Shown: piece after piece, positions 27,579 to 35,146 of the stretch
How the letters are laid out: each line of letters starts with the position of its first letter
Position numbering within the stretch: the first letter of the stretch is position 1
From: Mycobacterium sp. GA-2829
Lineage (GTDB): Bacteria > Actinomycetota > Actinomycetes > Mycobacteriales > Mycobacteriaceae
Direction: 5' to 3'
Length of the DNA stretch: 64,000 nt
Assembly: GCF_001499965.1 (NCBI RefSeq)
Contig: NZ_LQIT01000005.1
Span: 62,001-126,000 of the forward strand
The notes under the pieces: generated by a model
What the model was told of the DNA's origin: nothing
The model's input: the letters and a program-made list of their open reading frames with translations, nothing else
Databases searched by the model: none
Position numbers and translations under genes: made by a program

Positions 27579-29147
27579 TCACACCGTCGTCCGGTCGCGG
27601 CCCTCCCAGAACGGTTTGCGCAGTTCCTTCTTGAGGATCTTTCCGGTGGGGTTGCGCGGCAGTTCCTCGACGATGTCGACGCTGCGCGGGCACTTGTACC
27701 GGGCAAGCCGGTCGCGGCACCAGTCCGTCAACTCGCCCGCGGACACCGAACCGTCGACGGCGACCACGGCTTTGACCGCCTCCCCCCATTTCTCGTCCGG
27801 CACACCGATCACCGCGACCTCGGTCACCGCCGGGTGCTCCGCGAGCACCCGCTCGACCTCGATGGAGTAGACGTTCTCGCCGCCGGAGATAATCATGTCC
27901 TTGAGCCGGTCCTCGACGAAGATGTACCCGTCGGCGTCGACACGCCCCACGTCACCCGTGCGGAACCAGCCGTCCGGGGTGACCGCATCGGCCGTCGCCT
28001 CCGGTTTGTTGTGGTAGCCCTTCATCAATTGCGGTGTGCGGAACCACAACTCGCCCTGTTTGCCCGTCGGCACGTCCTCGCCGGTGTTCGGGTCGACGAT
28101 GCGCAGTTCGGCTCTGGGGATCAGCTTCCCGGCGCTGACCAGCCGCTCGGGATGCGCGGTGTCGCGGTGCTCTTCGGCCATCAGGTGGCTGATCACCCCG
28201 CACACCTCGGTCAGCCCGTAGACCTGGATGAAGTCGGTGTCCGGCCACGCCTGCAGCGCCCGGCGCAGCAGCGGCAGCGGCATCGGCGACGCCCCGTAGC
28301 AGAACGTCTTGAGCGCGCCGAACAGCTTCACCGCCTCCGGCCCGGTCTCGAGCACCTTCGCCAGGACGGCCGGCACCAGGAAGGTCCGGTTGGCGCCCTT
28401 GAGGATCGCATCGGCCAGCGACGCCCCGTCCACCTCGCGGGTCAACACGCTGGGCACGCCGTCGTAGATGCCGAACTGCACATAGGACTGCCCACCGACG
28501 TGAAAGAACGGCATCGACACCATGTTCTTGTCGCCGTCGTCGAAACCCCAGCCCTCGTGGGCGTTCACGGTATGGGCGATGAGATTGCCCTGCGTCAGCT
28601 CGACACCCTTGGGCCGTCCGGTGGTGCCCGAGGAGTACATGATCACGCAGACTTCGTCCGGGGTGACGTCGGCGCCGCGGTCGGCCGGGGTGGCGCCGGC
28701 GAGCAGCCGCTCGTATTCGTCACCGTCCACGCCGTCCGGGGTCACCTCCACGATCTGCTCCACGTTGGTCAGTCGGTCGCGGACACGCTCGATCGCCGGG
28801 CGCAGTTCGCGTCCCACGATGAGGACCTTGGCGCCGCTGTCGTTGATGACGTAGTCCAGTTCGTCGCCGGCGAGCCGGAAGTTGACGACGGCGTTGGCCG
28901 CGCCGAGCGACGCCGCGGCGAAGGTGGTCTCCACACACGCCGGGTGGTTCTTGTCGAGAAACGCCACGGCGTCCCCGTGGCCGACCCCGAATTCCCGCAA
29001 CGCACCGGCGAGCCGGCGGATCCGGTCATCCCACTGCGCCCAGGTCCACGTGCGGTCGAGGTAGACGATGGCCTCACCGTCCGGGGCGGTCTGCGCCCAG
29101 TGGCGGAGACGGTCGTCGAGGAGGCGCGGTTCGGGCAGCTCGGACAT
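27579..29147 (-). CDS. Acyl-CoA synthetase (fatty-acid or aryl-CoA ligase)
   Basis: A 522-residue ANL-superfamily adenylating enzyme. The P-loop is Y-S-S-G-T-T-G-R-P-K-G. Adenylate motifs Y-G-L-T-E-V-C and G-W-F-R-T-G-D-V-G and the C-terminal catalytic lysine in P-T-G-K-I-L-K-K are all present. I chose the ATG at 29147; an in-frame ATG at 29168 is also possible. Substrate is unknown. It is not in the M. tuberculosis version of this locus as I remember it, and it sits between menC and the Rv0552-like amidohydrolase. Confidence 0.88.
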   Translation of the reverse strand: MSELPEPRLLDDRLRHWAQTAPDGEAIVYLDRTWTWAQWDDRIRRLAGALREFGVGHGDAVAFLDKNHPACVETTFAAASLGAANAVVNFRLAGDELDYVINDSGAKVLIVGRELRPAIERVRDRLTNVEQIVEVTPDGVDGDEYERLLAGATPADRGADVTPDEVCVIMYSSGTTGRPKGVELTQGNLIAHTVNAHEGWGFDDGDKNMVSMPFFHVGGQSYVQFGIYDGVPSVLTREVDGASLADAILKGANRTFLVPAVLAKVLETGPEAVKLFGALKTFCYGASPMPLPLLRRALQAWPDTDFIQVYGLTEVCGVISHLMAEEHRDTAHPERLVSAGKLIPRAELRIVDPNTGEDVPTGKQGELWFRTPQLMKGYHNKPEATADAVTPDGWFRTGDVGRVDADGYIFVEDRLKDMIISGGENVYSIEVERVLAEHPAVTEVAVIGVPDEKWGEAVKAVVAVDGSVSAGELTDWCRDRLARYKCPRSVDIVEELPRNPTGKILKKELRKPFWEGRDRTTV

Positions 29148-29177
29148 ACCCGAAGCCTGCCACGACAACGTTGGTTG

Positions 29178-30788
29178 TCAGACCTGTTTGGCGTAAACGC
29201 AGCGCCCCGCCAGGTACGTCGACAGCACCTCGAGGTCGGCGATCTCCTCGGGGTCCACCGCGCGCGGATCCGCCGACAGCACCACCAGATCGCCGTACTT
29301 GCCGACCTCGATCGAGCCGATCACGTCGTCGGCGAACAACTGCCACGCCGCGTCGAGGGTCTGGGCCCGGATCGCCTGCTCGACGGTCAGGCGTTCCTCC
29401 GGCGCCAGCACTCGGCCGCTCGGCGCCCGGCGGGTGGCCGCCACGCTGATGTTGCGCAGCGGCTCCTCCGGGGTCACCGGCGGATCGTTGTGCAGCGAGA
29501 TCCGCATACCCGTCGCGACCGCCGAACCGCATGGCATCCAACGGTTTCCGCGTTCGGGGCCGAAGAGCCCGTCGACGATGACGTCTCCCCAGTAGTGGAT
29601 CTGGTCGACGAAGATGCTGCACGTGACACCGAGCGCGTGCGCGCGCTCCAACTGTTCGGGGGTGATTGCGCCGACATGTTCGAGGCGCAGCCGGTGATCC
29701 GGGCGCGGATGTGCCTGCAGCACTTCCTCGTACACGTCGAGGATGGTGTCGACGCCGGCGTCGCCGTGAACGTGACACGCCATCTGCCAGCCGAGCGGGA
29801 AGTAGGCGCCGACGATCTCGCGGAGTTGTTCGCGGCTGTAGTTGGCGTGACCGCAGGAACCCGGTACCACGCCGATGGTCCTGGTGGCCGCGGTGTCGAG
29901 GTACGGGAACGTCAGGTCGACGTTGCCGATCCACGGTGACCCGTCGACCCAGATCTTGATGCCGACCTGCCGGACCAGATCATCGCCGTCACCGGGATGC
30001 GCGGTGGTGGTCATCTGCGGATTGGAGATCTCGTAGGCGCGCAACCGCACGGTGAGCTCGTCGTGCAGGCCGGCGAGCATCTGCCGGAACACCGGATCGA
30101 ACGCCATGTCCGAACACGTCGTCAGGCCCGCACGATTGAGCCGCGCGCACTCGGCGACCAGCATCGACGGATAGTCGCTCGGGGAGACAACGCCGGCGAG
30201 CAGCGGGAACACCGCCGCCGTCTCCTCCGCGGTGCCGTCGAGGTCGCCGTCGGCGTCGCGGCCGAAGCGCGCGCCCTTCGGGTCGGGGATGTCGCGGTGC
30301 AGGCCCGCCCGTTTGGCCGCGACGCTGTTGAAGAACGCCTTGTGCCCGGAGTTGTGCAGGATCACCAGCGGACTGTCGGGGGCGATCTCGTCCAGCCACG
30401 CCAGGGTGGGATCCGGTAACCCGTTCTGCAGCAACGGATCCCACCCGTTGAGGTAGGCGCCCTGCTGACCGCGACGGGCCACCTCCTTGTGCACCGCCGC
30501 GACGACCTCATCGGCCGAGGTCATGGTGACCGGCCGGATGTCGGCCATCCGCTCCCCCAGCGCGATCGCCTCCATCAACGGATGCCCGTGCGCCTCCACC
30601 AGACCCGGCAGCACACAACCCGTCCCGACGTCGACGACCTCCGTGTCGGACCCGATCCAGGATTCGACGTCGGCGCGGGCCCCCACCGCCACGATGCGCC
30701 CGTCGGACACCGCGACGGCTTCAGCGGTGGGTTGCGCGTCGTCGACGGTGAGAACGGTCCCGATCAGCACGAGATCTGCGACGGACAT
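29178..30788 (-). CDS. Amidohydrolase family protein (YtcJ-like, Rv0552-like)
   Basis: A 536-residue metal-dependent hydrolase of the YtcJ/amidohydrolase-3 type. The N-terminal metal ligands V-E-A-H-G-H-P are present (H-x-H near residue 67). C-H-V-H-G-D-A, R-L-E-H-V-G-A-I-T and S-L-H-N-D-P-P carry later histidines and the catalytic aspartate. Typical substrates are N-acyl or N-formyl compounds, but none can be named. Position matches M. tuberculosis Rv0552, next to menC. It is the first gene of the minus-strand run through menC. Confidence 0.85.
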   Translation of the reverse strand: MSVADLVLIGTVLTVDDAQPTAEAVAVSDGRIVAVGARADVESWIGSDTEVVDVGTGCVLPGLVEAHGHPLMEAIALGERMADIRPVTMTSADEVVAAVHKEVARRGQQGAYLNGWDPLLQNGLPDPTLAWLDEIAPDSPLVILHNSGHKAFFNSVAAKRAGLHRDIPDPKGARFGRDADGDLDGTAEETAAVFPLLAGVVSPSDYPSMLVAECARLNRAGLTTCSDMAFDPVFRQMLAGLHDELTVRLRAYEISNPQMTTTAHPGDGDDLVRQVGIKIWVDGSPWIGNVDLTFPYLDTAATRTIGVVPGSCGHANYSREQLREIVGAYFPLGWQMACHVHGDAGVDTILDVYEEVLQAHPRPDHRLRLEHVGAITPEQLERAHALGVTCSIFVDQIHYWGDVIVDGLFGPERGNRWMPCGSAVATGMRISLHNDPPVTPEEPLRNISVAATRRAPSGRVLAPEERLTVEQAIRAQTLDAAWQLFADDVIGSIEVGKYGDLVVLSADPRAVDPEEIADLEVLSTYLAGRCVYAKQV

Positions 30789-30942
30789 GGGCGAATATTA
30801 CTCAGATGGCCTGCGGTGACCGGCTGCGCCGAAAAACTCGAAACAATTTTTTCTCGTCGTGTCGATTATCTGCGCCCTCGTTCGACGTCAGTACGAGGGC
30901 ACGATGGAAACGCCCTTCACCACATCCGAAGGAGAGACGAAA

Positions 30943-31131
30943 ATGGCGCGTTACATGCTGATCATGCGGGTCGGCCCCGGGGCCGAGGAGGCGATGGCGG
31001 AGCAGGACATCGACTTCGACCAGATCATCGAATCGATGGGCCGGTTCAAGGAGATCCAGTGGAAGGCCGAACTCGCCGAGAAGATCGCCGCGCAGGCGCG
31101 TGCCGAGGCCGACCGGGTCGTCCACCGCTAG
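30943..31131 (+). CDS. Truncated YCII/DGPF-like small protein
   Basis: A 62-residue product with an excellent ribosome-binding site (GGAGAG, 6 bp before the ATG). Residues 1-32 (Y-M-L-I-M-R-V-G-P-G and F-D-Q-I-I-E-S-M-G-R-F) match the beginning of YCII/DGPF-domain proteins, which are normally 110-140 residues. From residue 33 the sequence changes to a charged helix (K-A-E-L-A-E-K-I-A-A-Q-A). The domain is therefore cut after its first third. It could be a remnant or a small protein in its own right. An 8-bp inverted repeat (30874-30881/30893-30900) lies in the 154-bp leader. Confidence 0.5.
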   Translation: MARYMLIMRVGPGAEEAMAEQDIDFDQIIESMGRFKEIQWKAELAEKIAAQARAEADRVVHR

Positions 31132-31136
31132 CGGGG

Positions 31137-31763
31137 TCAGAAGAACGTGGTGGTCTGGGTTTTCGTCCCGTTGTCGCACGACACCGTGACGTTCCAGTTC
31201 TGGAACTTCGGCACCGCGGGGAAGATCACCAGATCGTAGGTGCCGTTGGCGGGGAGGAAGAAGCTGCGCGTGTACCAGTCCGAGGTGTAGGTGCACTGCG
31301 CGGCCTTCCCGCTGCGGTCCTGGATGTGGGCGGTCAGCCCGCCGACGGGCGTCTGGTCCCAGGACACGCCCGGGCCCTGCAGCGGTGCCGGGTCGGCTTT
31401 CACGACCCGTTGCGGCCCGGCGGCGTTCTGGGCGGCGGCCTGGTCGCGTTCGGCAGGCGGTACACAGACGTGGTCGCCGGGAAACGCCTCGCGCCAGACG
31501 AAACCCTGTTTGCAGGTGTCCGGGCCGTACGCCCCGCCGGCCGGCTCCTTACGCGCAGCGGCCTGCGAATTCTGTTGTGCCGCAGCGCTTCGCTCGCCAG
31601 GGGTGACACAGACGTGGTCGCTCGGTGAAGCCTCCCGCCAGACGTACCCCTGCACGCAGGTGTCGGGAGCGGCCGCGGCGGTACCCGGCGCGCCGACGAC
31701 CGCCAGCGAGAGGACGGCCGCCCCGGCGGTGCACAGGCGGCGTGACGCGAGACGGTGTGCCAT
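31137..31763 (-). CDS. Exported protein with two D-T-C-x-Q-G-x-V-W-R-E-A repeats
   Basis: A 208-residue secreted protein. A signal peptide (about residues 1-32) ends at A-A-A-A-P. Two tandem repeats follow, each reading D-T-C-x-Q-G-[YF]-V-W-R-E-A-x-P-x-D-H-V-C-V, with one cysteine at each end. Each is followed by an Ala/Gln linker. The C-terminal half (about residues 125-208) has a further cysteine pair and ends in F-F. The repeat is a short disulfide-closed motif seen in actinobacterial secreted proteins. I know no function for it. It converges with the truncated YCII-like gene. Confidence 0.72.
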   Translation of the reverse strand: MAHRLASRRLCTAGAAVLSLAVVGAPGTAAAAPDTCVQGYVWREASPSDHVCVTPGERSAAAQQNSQAAARKEPAGGAYGPDTCKQGFVWREAFPGDHVCVPPAERDQAAAQNAAGPQRVVKADPAPLQGPGVSWDQTPVGGLTAHIQDRSGKAAQCTYTSDWYTRSFFLPANGTYDLVIFPAVPKFQNWNVTVSCDNGTKTQTTTFF

Positions 31764-31838
31764 CGGAGTCCCCTTTCGACCGTAGAGGTCTGGGGTCGAC
31801 GCTAGGGAGCGTGGCGGGCCGATAAATCGGGCGTTTCC

Positions 31839-32084
31839 CTATGCGCGCCGGATGCGTATCCGGATAGGGCCCTTCCAGGTGGTGTCGGGATCGACCACCT
31901 CGCCCTTCTGGGTGATCTCCACCTCGCCGGCGCGGGCCAGCTCGCGGGCGGTGTCGCGGGCGTCGTCCATGAGGTCGCGCCACTGTTCGCCGCCGACGGC
32001 ACGCGCGGCATCGGAGGGACAGATGCTGCTGGACGGACCGCGGTCGCGCGCCATCCGCAGGATCGCCGTCCGCAACTCGGTCAT
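31839..32084 (-). CDS. DUF3253 family protein
   Basis: An 81-residue cytosolic protein. It looks like a small winged-helix: L-R-T-A-I-L-R-M-A-R-D-R, then S-I-C-P-S-D-A-A-R-A-V-G, and a wing V-E-I-T-Q-K-G-E-V-V-D-P. That ordering matches DUF3253. It may bind nucleic acid, but no target is known. It shares a 75-bp divergent intergenic region, containing a KstR-like box, with fadD8. Confidence 0.75.
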   Translation of the reverse strand: MTELRTAILRMARDRGPSSSICPSDAARAVGGEQWRDLMDDARDTARELARAGEVEITQKGEVVDPDTTWKGPIRIRIRRA

Positions 32085-32135
32085 CGCGCGAGCCTACTGA
32101 CGGCGTCGATTTCGCGGGGACCGGCTGACTGGAAT

Positions 32136-32149
32136 TGGAACACGTTCTA
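32136..32149. promoter_or_regulatory. KstR-like operator upstream of fadD8
   Basis: TGGAACACGTTCTA fits the KstR consensus TNNAACNNGTTNNA at every fixed position. It ends 10 bp before the fadD8 ATG, a suitable place for repression. KstR controls cholesterol-catabolism genes in mycobacteria; regulation here is inferred. Confidence 0.7.
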
Positions 32150-32159
32150 GTCTGATGCC

Positions 32160-33770
32160 ATGAGTGACGCGCAGCTCCGCCATTTCCTGCACTCCGGACA
32201 CCTCACGGTCGGCGCGTTGAAGCGCCACAAGGACAAGCCGGTGCTGTTCCTCGGCGACACCACGATGACCGGTGGGGAGCTCGCCGACCGCATCAGCCAG
32301 TACATCCAGGCGTTCGAGGCGCTCGGCGCCGGGACCGGAGCCGCCGTCGGGCTGCTGTCGCTGAACCGGCCCGAGGTGCTGATGATCATCGGCGCCGGCC
32401 AGACCCAAGGCTACCGTCGCACCGCACTACACCCTCTCGGCTCGCTGGACGATCACGCCTATGTGCTCTCCGACGCGGAGGTCACGTCGCTGATCATCGA
32501 CCCGAACCCGATGTTCGTCGAGCGGGCGCTGGGCCTGGTGGAGAAGGTGCCGTCGCTCAAGCAGGTGCTCACGATCGGGCCAGTCCCCGAGGCGCTGGCC
32601 GAGGCCGGGGTGACGGCGGTCGACCTGAGCGCCGAGGCCGCGAAGTACCCGGCCAGACCGCTGGTCGCCGCCGACCTGCCGCCCGATCACATCGGCGGCC
32701 TGACCTACACCGGCGGCACCACCGGTAAACCCAAGGGCGTCATCGGCACCACCCAGTCGATCACGACGATGACGACGGTGCAGCTCGCCGAATGGGAATG
32801 GCCGGAGCATCCGCGCTTCCTGATGTGCACGCCGCTGTCGCATGCCGGCGCCGCGTTCTTCACGCCCGTCATCGTCAAGGGCGGCGAGCTGATCGTGCTG
32901 ACCAAGTTCGATCCCGCCGAGGTGCTGCGCGTGATCGAGGAGCAGAAGATCACCGCGACGATGCTCGTGCCGTCGATGATCTACGCGCTCATGGACCATC
33001 CGGATTCGCACACCCGCGACCTGTCCTCGTTGGAGACCGTGTACTACGGCGCCTCGGCGATGAACCCGGTCCGGCTCAAGGAGGCGATCCGCCGGTTCGG
33101 GCCGATCTTCGCGCAGTACTACGGCCAGTCCGAGGCGCCGATGGTGATCACCTACCTGTCGAAGAAGGAGCACGACGACAAGCGGCTGACGTCGTGCGGG
33201 CGGCCGACGCTGTTCGCTCGGGTGGCGCTGCTGGATCCTGAGGGCAAGCCGGTCCCCCGGGGCGAGGTCGGCGAGATCTGTGTGTCCGGTCCGCTGCTGT
33301 CGGGTGGGTACTGGAACCTGCCGGAGGCGACGGCGGAGACGTTCCGCGACGGGTGGATGCACACCGGCGATCTGGCCCGCGAGGACGAGGACGGTTTCTA
33401 CTTCATCGTCGACCGCACGAAGGACATGATCGTCACCGGCGGGTTCAACGTGTTCCCGCGCGAGGTGGAAGACGTTGTGGCCGAACATCCTTCGATCGCG
33501 CAGGTGTGCGTGATCGGCACGCCCGACGAGAAGTGGGGTGAGGCGGTGACGGCTGTGGTGGTGCTGCGGCCCGACGCCGACGGCTCCGAGGCCGCGGTGG
33601 CCACCATGATCAGCGAGATCCAGGCGTCGGTGAAGGAGCGCAAGGGCTCGGTGCACGTGCCCAAGCAGGTGTTCGTCACCGATTCCGTGCCGATCACCGC
33701 GTTGGGCAAACCGGACAAGAAGGCGGTGCGGGCCCAGTTCTGGGAGGGCGCCGGGCGCGCAGTGGGCTGA
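32160..33770 (+). CDS. fadD8: Acyl-CoA synthetase FadD8
   Basis: A 536-residue ANL adenylating enzyme in the position of M. tuberculosis Rv0551c. P-loop Y-T-G-G-T-T-G-K-P-K-G, Y-Y-G-Q-S-E-A-P-M, G-W-M-H-T-G-D-L-A and the C-terminal lysine in A-L-G-K-P-D-K-K are present. It activates an unknown carboxylic acid to a CoA thioester. The ATG at 32160 follows a KstR-like operator, which suggests a sterol-derived or fatty-acid substrate and induction during steroid growth. Its 3' end is followed by hairpin H3. Confidence 0.88.
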   Translation: MSDAQLRHFLHSGHLTVGALKRHKDKPVLFLGDTTMTGGELADRISQYIQAFEALGAGTGAAVGLLSLNRPEVLMIIGAGQTQGYRRTALHPLGSLDDHAYVLSDAEVTSLIIDPNPMFVERALGLVEKVPSLKQVLTIGPVPEALAEAGVTAVDLSAEAAKYPARPLVAADLPPDHIGGLTYTGGTTGKPKGVIGTTQSITTMTTVQLAEWEWPEHPRFLMCTPLSHAGAAFFTPVIVKGGELIVLTKFDPAEVLRVIEEQKITATMLVPSMIYALMDHPDSHTRDLSSLETVYYGASAMNPVRLKEAIRRFGPIFAQYYGQSEAPMVITYLSKKEHDDKRLTSCGRPTLFARVALLDPEGKPVPRGEVGEICVSGPLLSGGYWNLPEATAETFRDGWMHTGDLAREDEDGFYFIVDRTKDMIVTGGFNVFPREVEDVVAEHPSIAQVCVIGTPDEKWGEAVTAVVVLRPDADGSEAAVATMISEIQASVKERKGSVHVPKQVFVTDSVPITALGKPDKKAVRAQFWEGAGRAVG

Positions 33771-33786
33771 GTTTTACGGGCGCGAC

Positions 33787-33836
33787 CAGACACAGATTCG
33801 GGTCGCAAAGCGGCGAATCACGCGAATCTGTGTCTG
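33787..33836. repeat. Palindromic element H3 after fadD8
   Basis: Perfect 14-bp arms CAGACACAGATTCG (33787-33800) and CGAATCTGTGTCTG (33823-33836) with a 22-bp loop, starting 16 bp past the fadD8 stop. It lies directly before the sigma-factor remnant, close to that gene's truncation point. Confidence 0.75.
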
Positions 33837-33856
33837 CTCGGCACAATGGGCGGCGT

Positions 33857-33967
33857 GGACGCAACGCCGAGGCCGCCACGCAGTTCGAGCGCGCCGCCGC
33901 GCTGGCCGACAACGACCGGGAACGAGAAGTGCTGTCCGACAAGGCCGTCCGCATACGCGGGACCTGA
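33857..33967 (+). pseudogene. C-terminal remnant of an ECF sigma factor (ECF42-like)
   Basis: A 36-codon piece with no start codon, translating to G-R-N-A-E-A-A-T-Q-F-E-R-A-A-A-L-A-D-N-D then E-V-L-S-D-K-A-V-R-I-R-G-T and a stop. This is the final TPR-like helix pair typical of ECF42-group sigma factors. The upstream ~1 kb of such a gene is absent; hairpin H3 and fadD8 occupy the space. I infer a decayed gene that lost everything but its 3' end. Confidence 0.65.
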
Positions 33968-33976
33968 CGTGGCACC

Positions 33977-34669
33977 ATGGTCGGGATGACGGTACGCGCG
34001 GCGCTCTTCGACTTCTCCGGGACCCTCTTCCGCCTCGAAGAGGACGACAGCTGGTTCACCGGTATGGAGGTGCACAACCGGGAGATCGACGGCCACGTGC
34101 AGGCCGAACTCCTGCGCCGACTCACCCAACCGACCGGACGCACCGTCAAGATGACCCCCGAAGCCGACCACGCATGGGTCAACCGCGACCTCGAACCGCA
34201 TCTGCACCGCGAGGCGTACCTGCACGTGCTGCGCGAATCGGGGCTGGCCGACCAGCACGCCGAACAGCTCTACCGCCGCGTGATCGACCCGGCCTGCTGG
34301 ACCCCCTACCCCGACACCGCCGACGTGCTGACCGCGCTGCACCGGCAGGGCATCAAAACCGCGGTGGTGTCCAACATCGCGTTCGACGTGCGGCCGGCGT
34401 TCGCGGCGATCGGCGCCGACACCGCCGTCGACGAGTTCGTGCTGTCCTTCGAGGTCGGCGCCACCAAACCGGCAGCCGAGATCTTCACCGCCGCCCTGAC
34501 CCGGCTCGGCGTCGACGCCGCCGACGCGGTGATGGTCGGCGACAGCGACGAGGCCGACGGCGGCGCACGTGCGGTCGGCTGCCAGTTCGTGCTCGTCGAC
34601 CCGCTGCCCACTGCCGAGCGGCCCACGGGGTTGCGGGACGCGCTCACCGCTGTCGGAGTCGAACTCTAG
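33977..34669 (+). CDS. HAD-superfamily hydrolase
   Basis: A 230-residue protein. Motif I is L-F-D-F-S-G-T-L-F, so the second acidic residue of the usual D-x-D is serine. Motif II (V-V-S-N-I-A), the lysine of motif III (A-T-K-P) and motif IV (M-V-G-D-S-D-E-A-D) are intact. The loss of the second aspartate removes the normal general acid and may favour dehalogenase- or phosphonatase-like chemistry. ATG codons at 33977 and 33986 are both possible starts. It is followed 7 bp later by the deazaflavin nitroreductase-family gene, probably in one transcript continuing towards menB. Confidence 0.82.
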   Translation: MVGMTVRAALFDFSGTLFRLEEDDSWFTGMEVHNREIDGHVQAELLRRLTQPTGRTVKMTPEADHAWVNRDLEPHLHREAYLHVLRESGLADQHAEQLYRRVIDPACWTPYPDTADVLTALHRQGIKTAVVSNIAFDVRPAFAAIGADTAVDEFVLSFEVGATKPAAEIFTAALTRLGVDAADAVMVGDSDEADGGARAVGCQFVLVDPLPTAERPTGLRDALTAVGVEL

Positions 34670-34676
34670 GAGGCAT

Positions 34677-35135
34677 ATGGCCGAGGAACGCATCCGCCCG
34701 CCGTGGTGGCTGAAACCGCTGAACAAGGTAGTCATCGCCACGGCGAAAGTGGGTCTGCCGATCTTCGGGAAAGAGGGGCCGCTGATCCTGACCGTCACCG
34801 GCCGCAAATCCGGTCAGCCGCGGTCGACCCCCATCACCCCGATGTTCGTCGACGGGAAACGCTATGTGGTGGGCGGCTTTCCGGGCGCGGACTGGGTCCG
34901 CAACGCGCGCGCCAACCCCGACGTCACGCTGACCCAGAACCGCCGCAGCGAGCAGGTGCGCATGGTCGAGCTGTCCGCCGAGGAGGCGCGGCCGCTGCTG
35001 CGGCAGTTCCCCACGCTGGTGCCGACCGGCGTCGACTTCATGAAGAACGCCGGACTGGTCACCGAGGCCACCCCCGATGAGTTCGAAGCCCTCGCCGGCC
35101 GCTGCGCCGTCTTCCGGTTCGACGCCATCGCGTAG
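34677..35135 (+). CDS. Deazaflavin (F420)-dependent nitroreductase family protein
   Basis: A 152-residue Ddn-like protein with L-I-L-T-V-T-G-R-K-S-G-Q-P-R, T-P-I-T-P-M-F, Y-V-V-G-G-F-P-G-A-D-W-V-R-N and A-N-P-D-V-T-L. The ATG at 34677 has a near-perfect Shine-Dalgarno (TAGGAGG) 4 bp upstream. It probably uses F420H2; the substrate is unknown. It lies between the HAD hydrolase and menB on the same strand with short spacing, so it may be co-expressed with menB. A related but distinct gene is at 22823-23326. Confidence 0.85.
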   Translation: MAEERIRPPWWLKPLNKVVIATAKVGLPIFGKEGPLILTVTGRKSGQPRSTPITPMFVDGKRYVVGGFPGADWVRNARANPDVTLTQNRRSEQVRMVELSAEEARPLLRQFPTLVPTGVDFMKNAGLVTEATPDEFEALAGRCAVFRFDAIA

Positions 35136-35146
35136 GTTCTCCAGCC

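Noticed and set aside
27471..29939. 822-codon plus-strand open frame over menC, the acyl-CoA ligase and the amidohydrolase
   Set aside because: It is the reverse strand of three well-supported genes, with low-complexity Arg/Gly/Val-rich translation.
30874..30900. 8-bp inverted repeat in the leader of the YCII-like gene as a riboswitch
   Set aside because: Too short and lacking any known conserved core; mentioned only within the gene entry.
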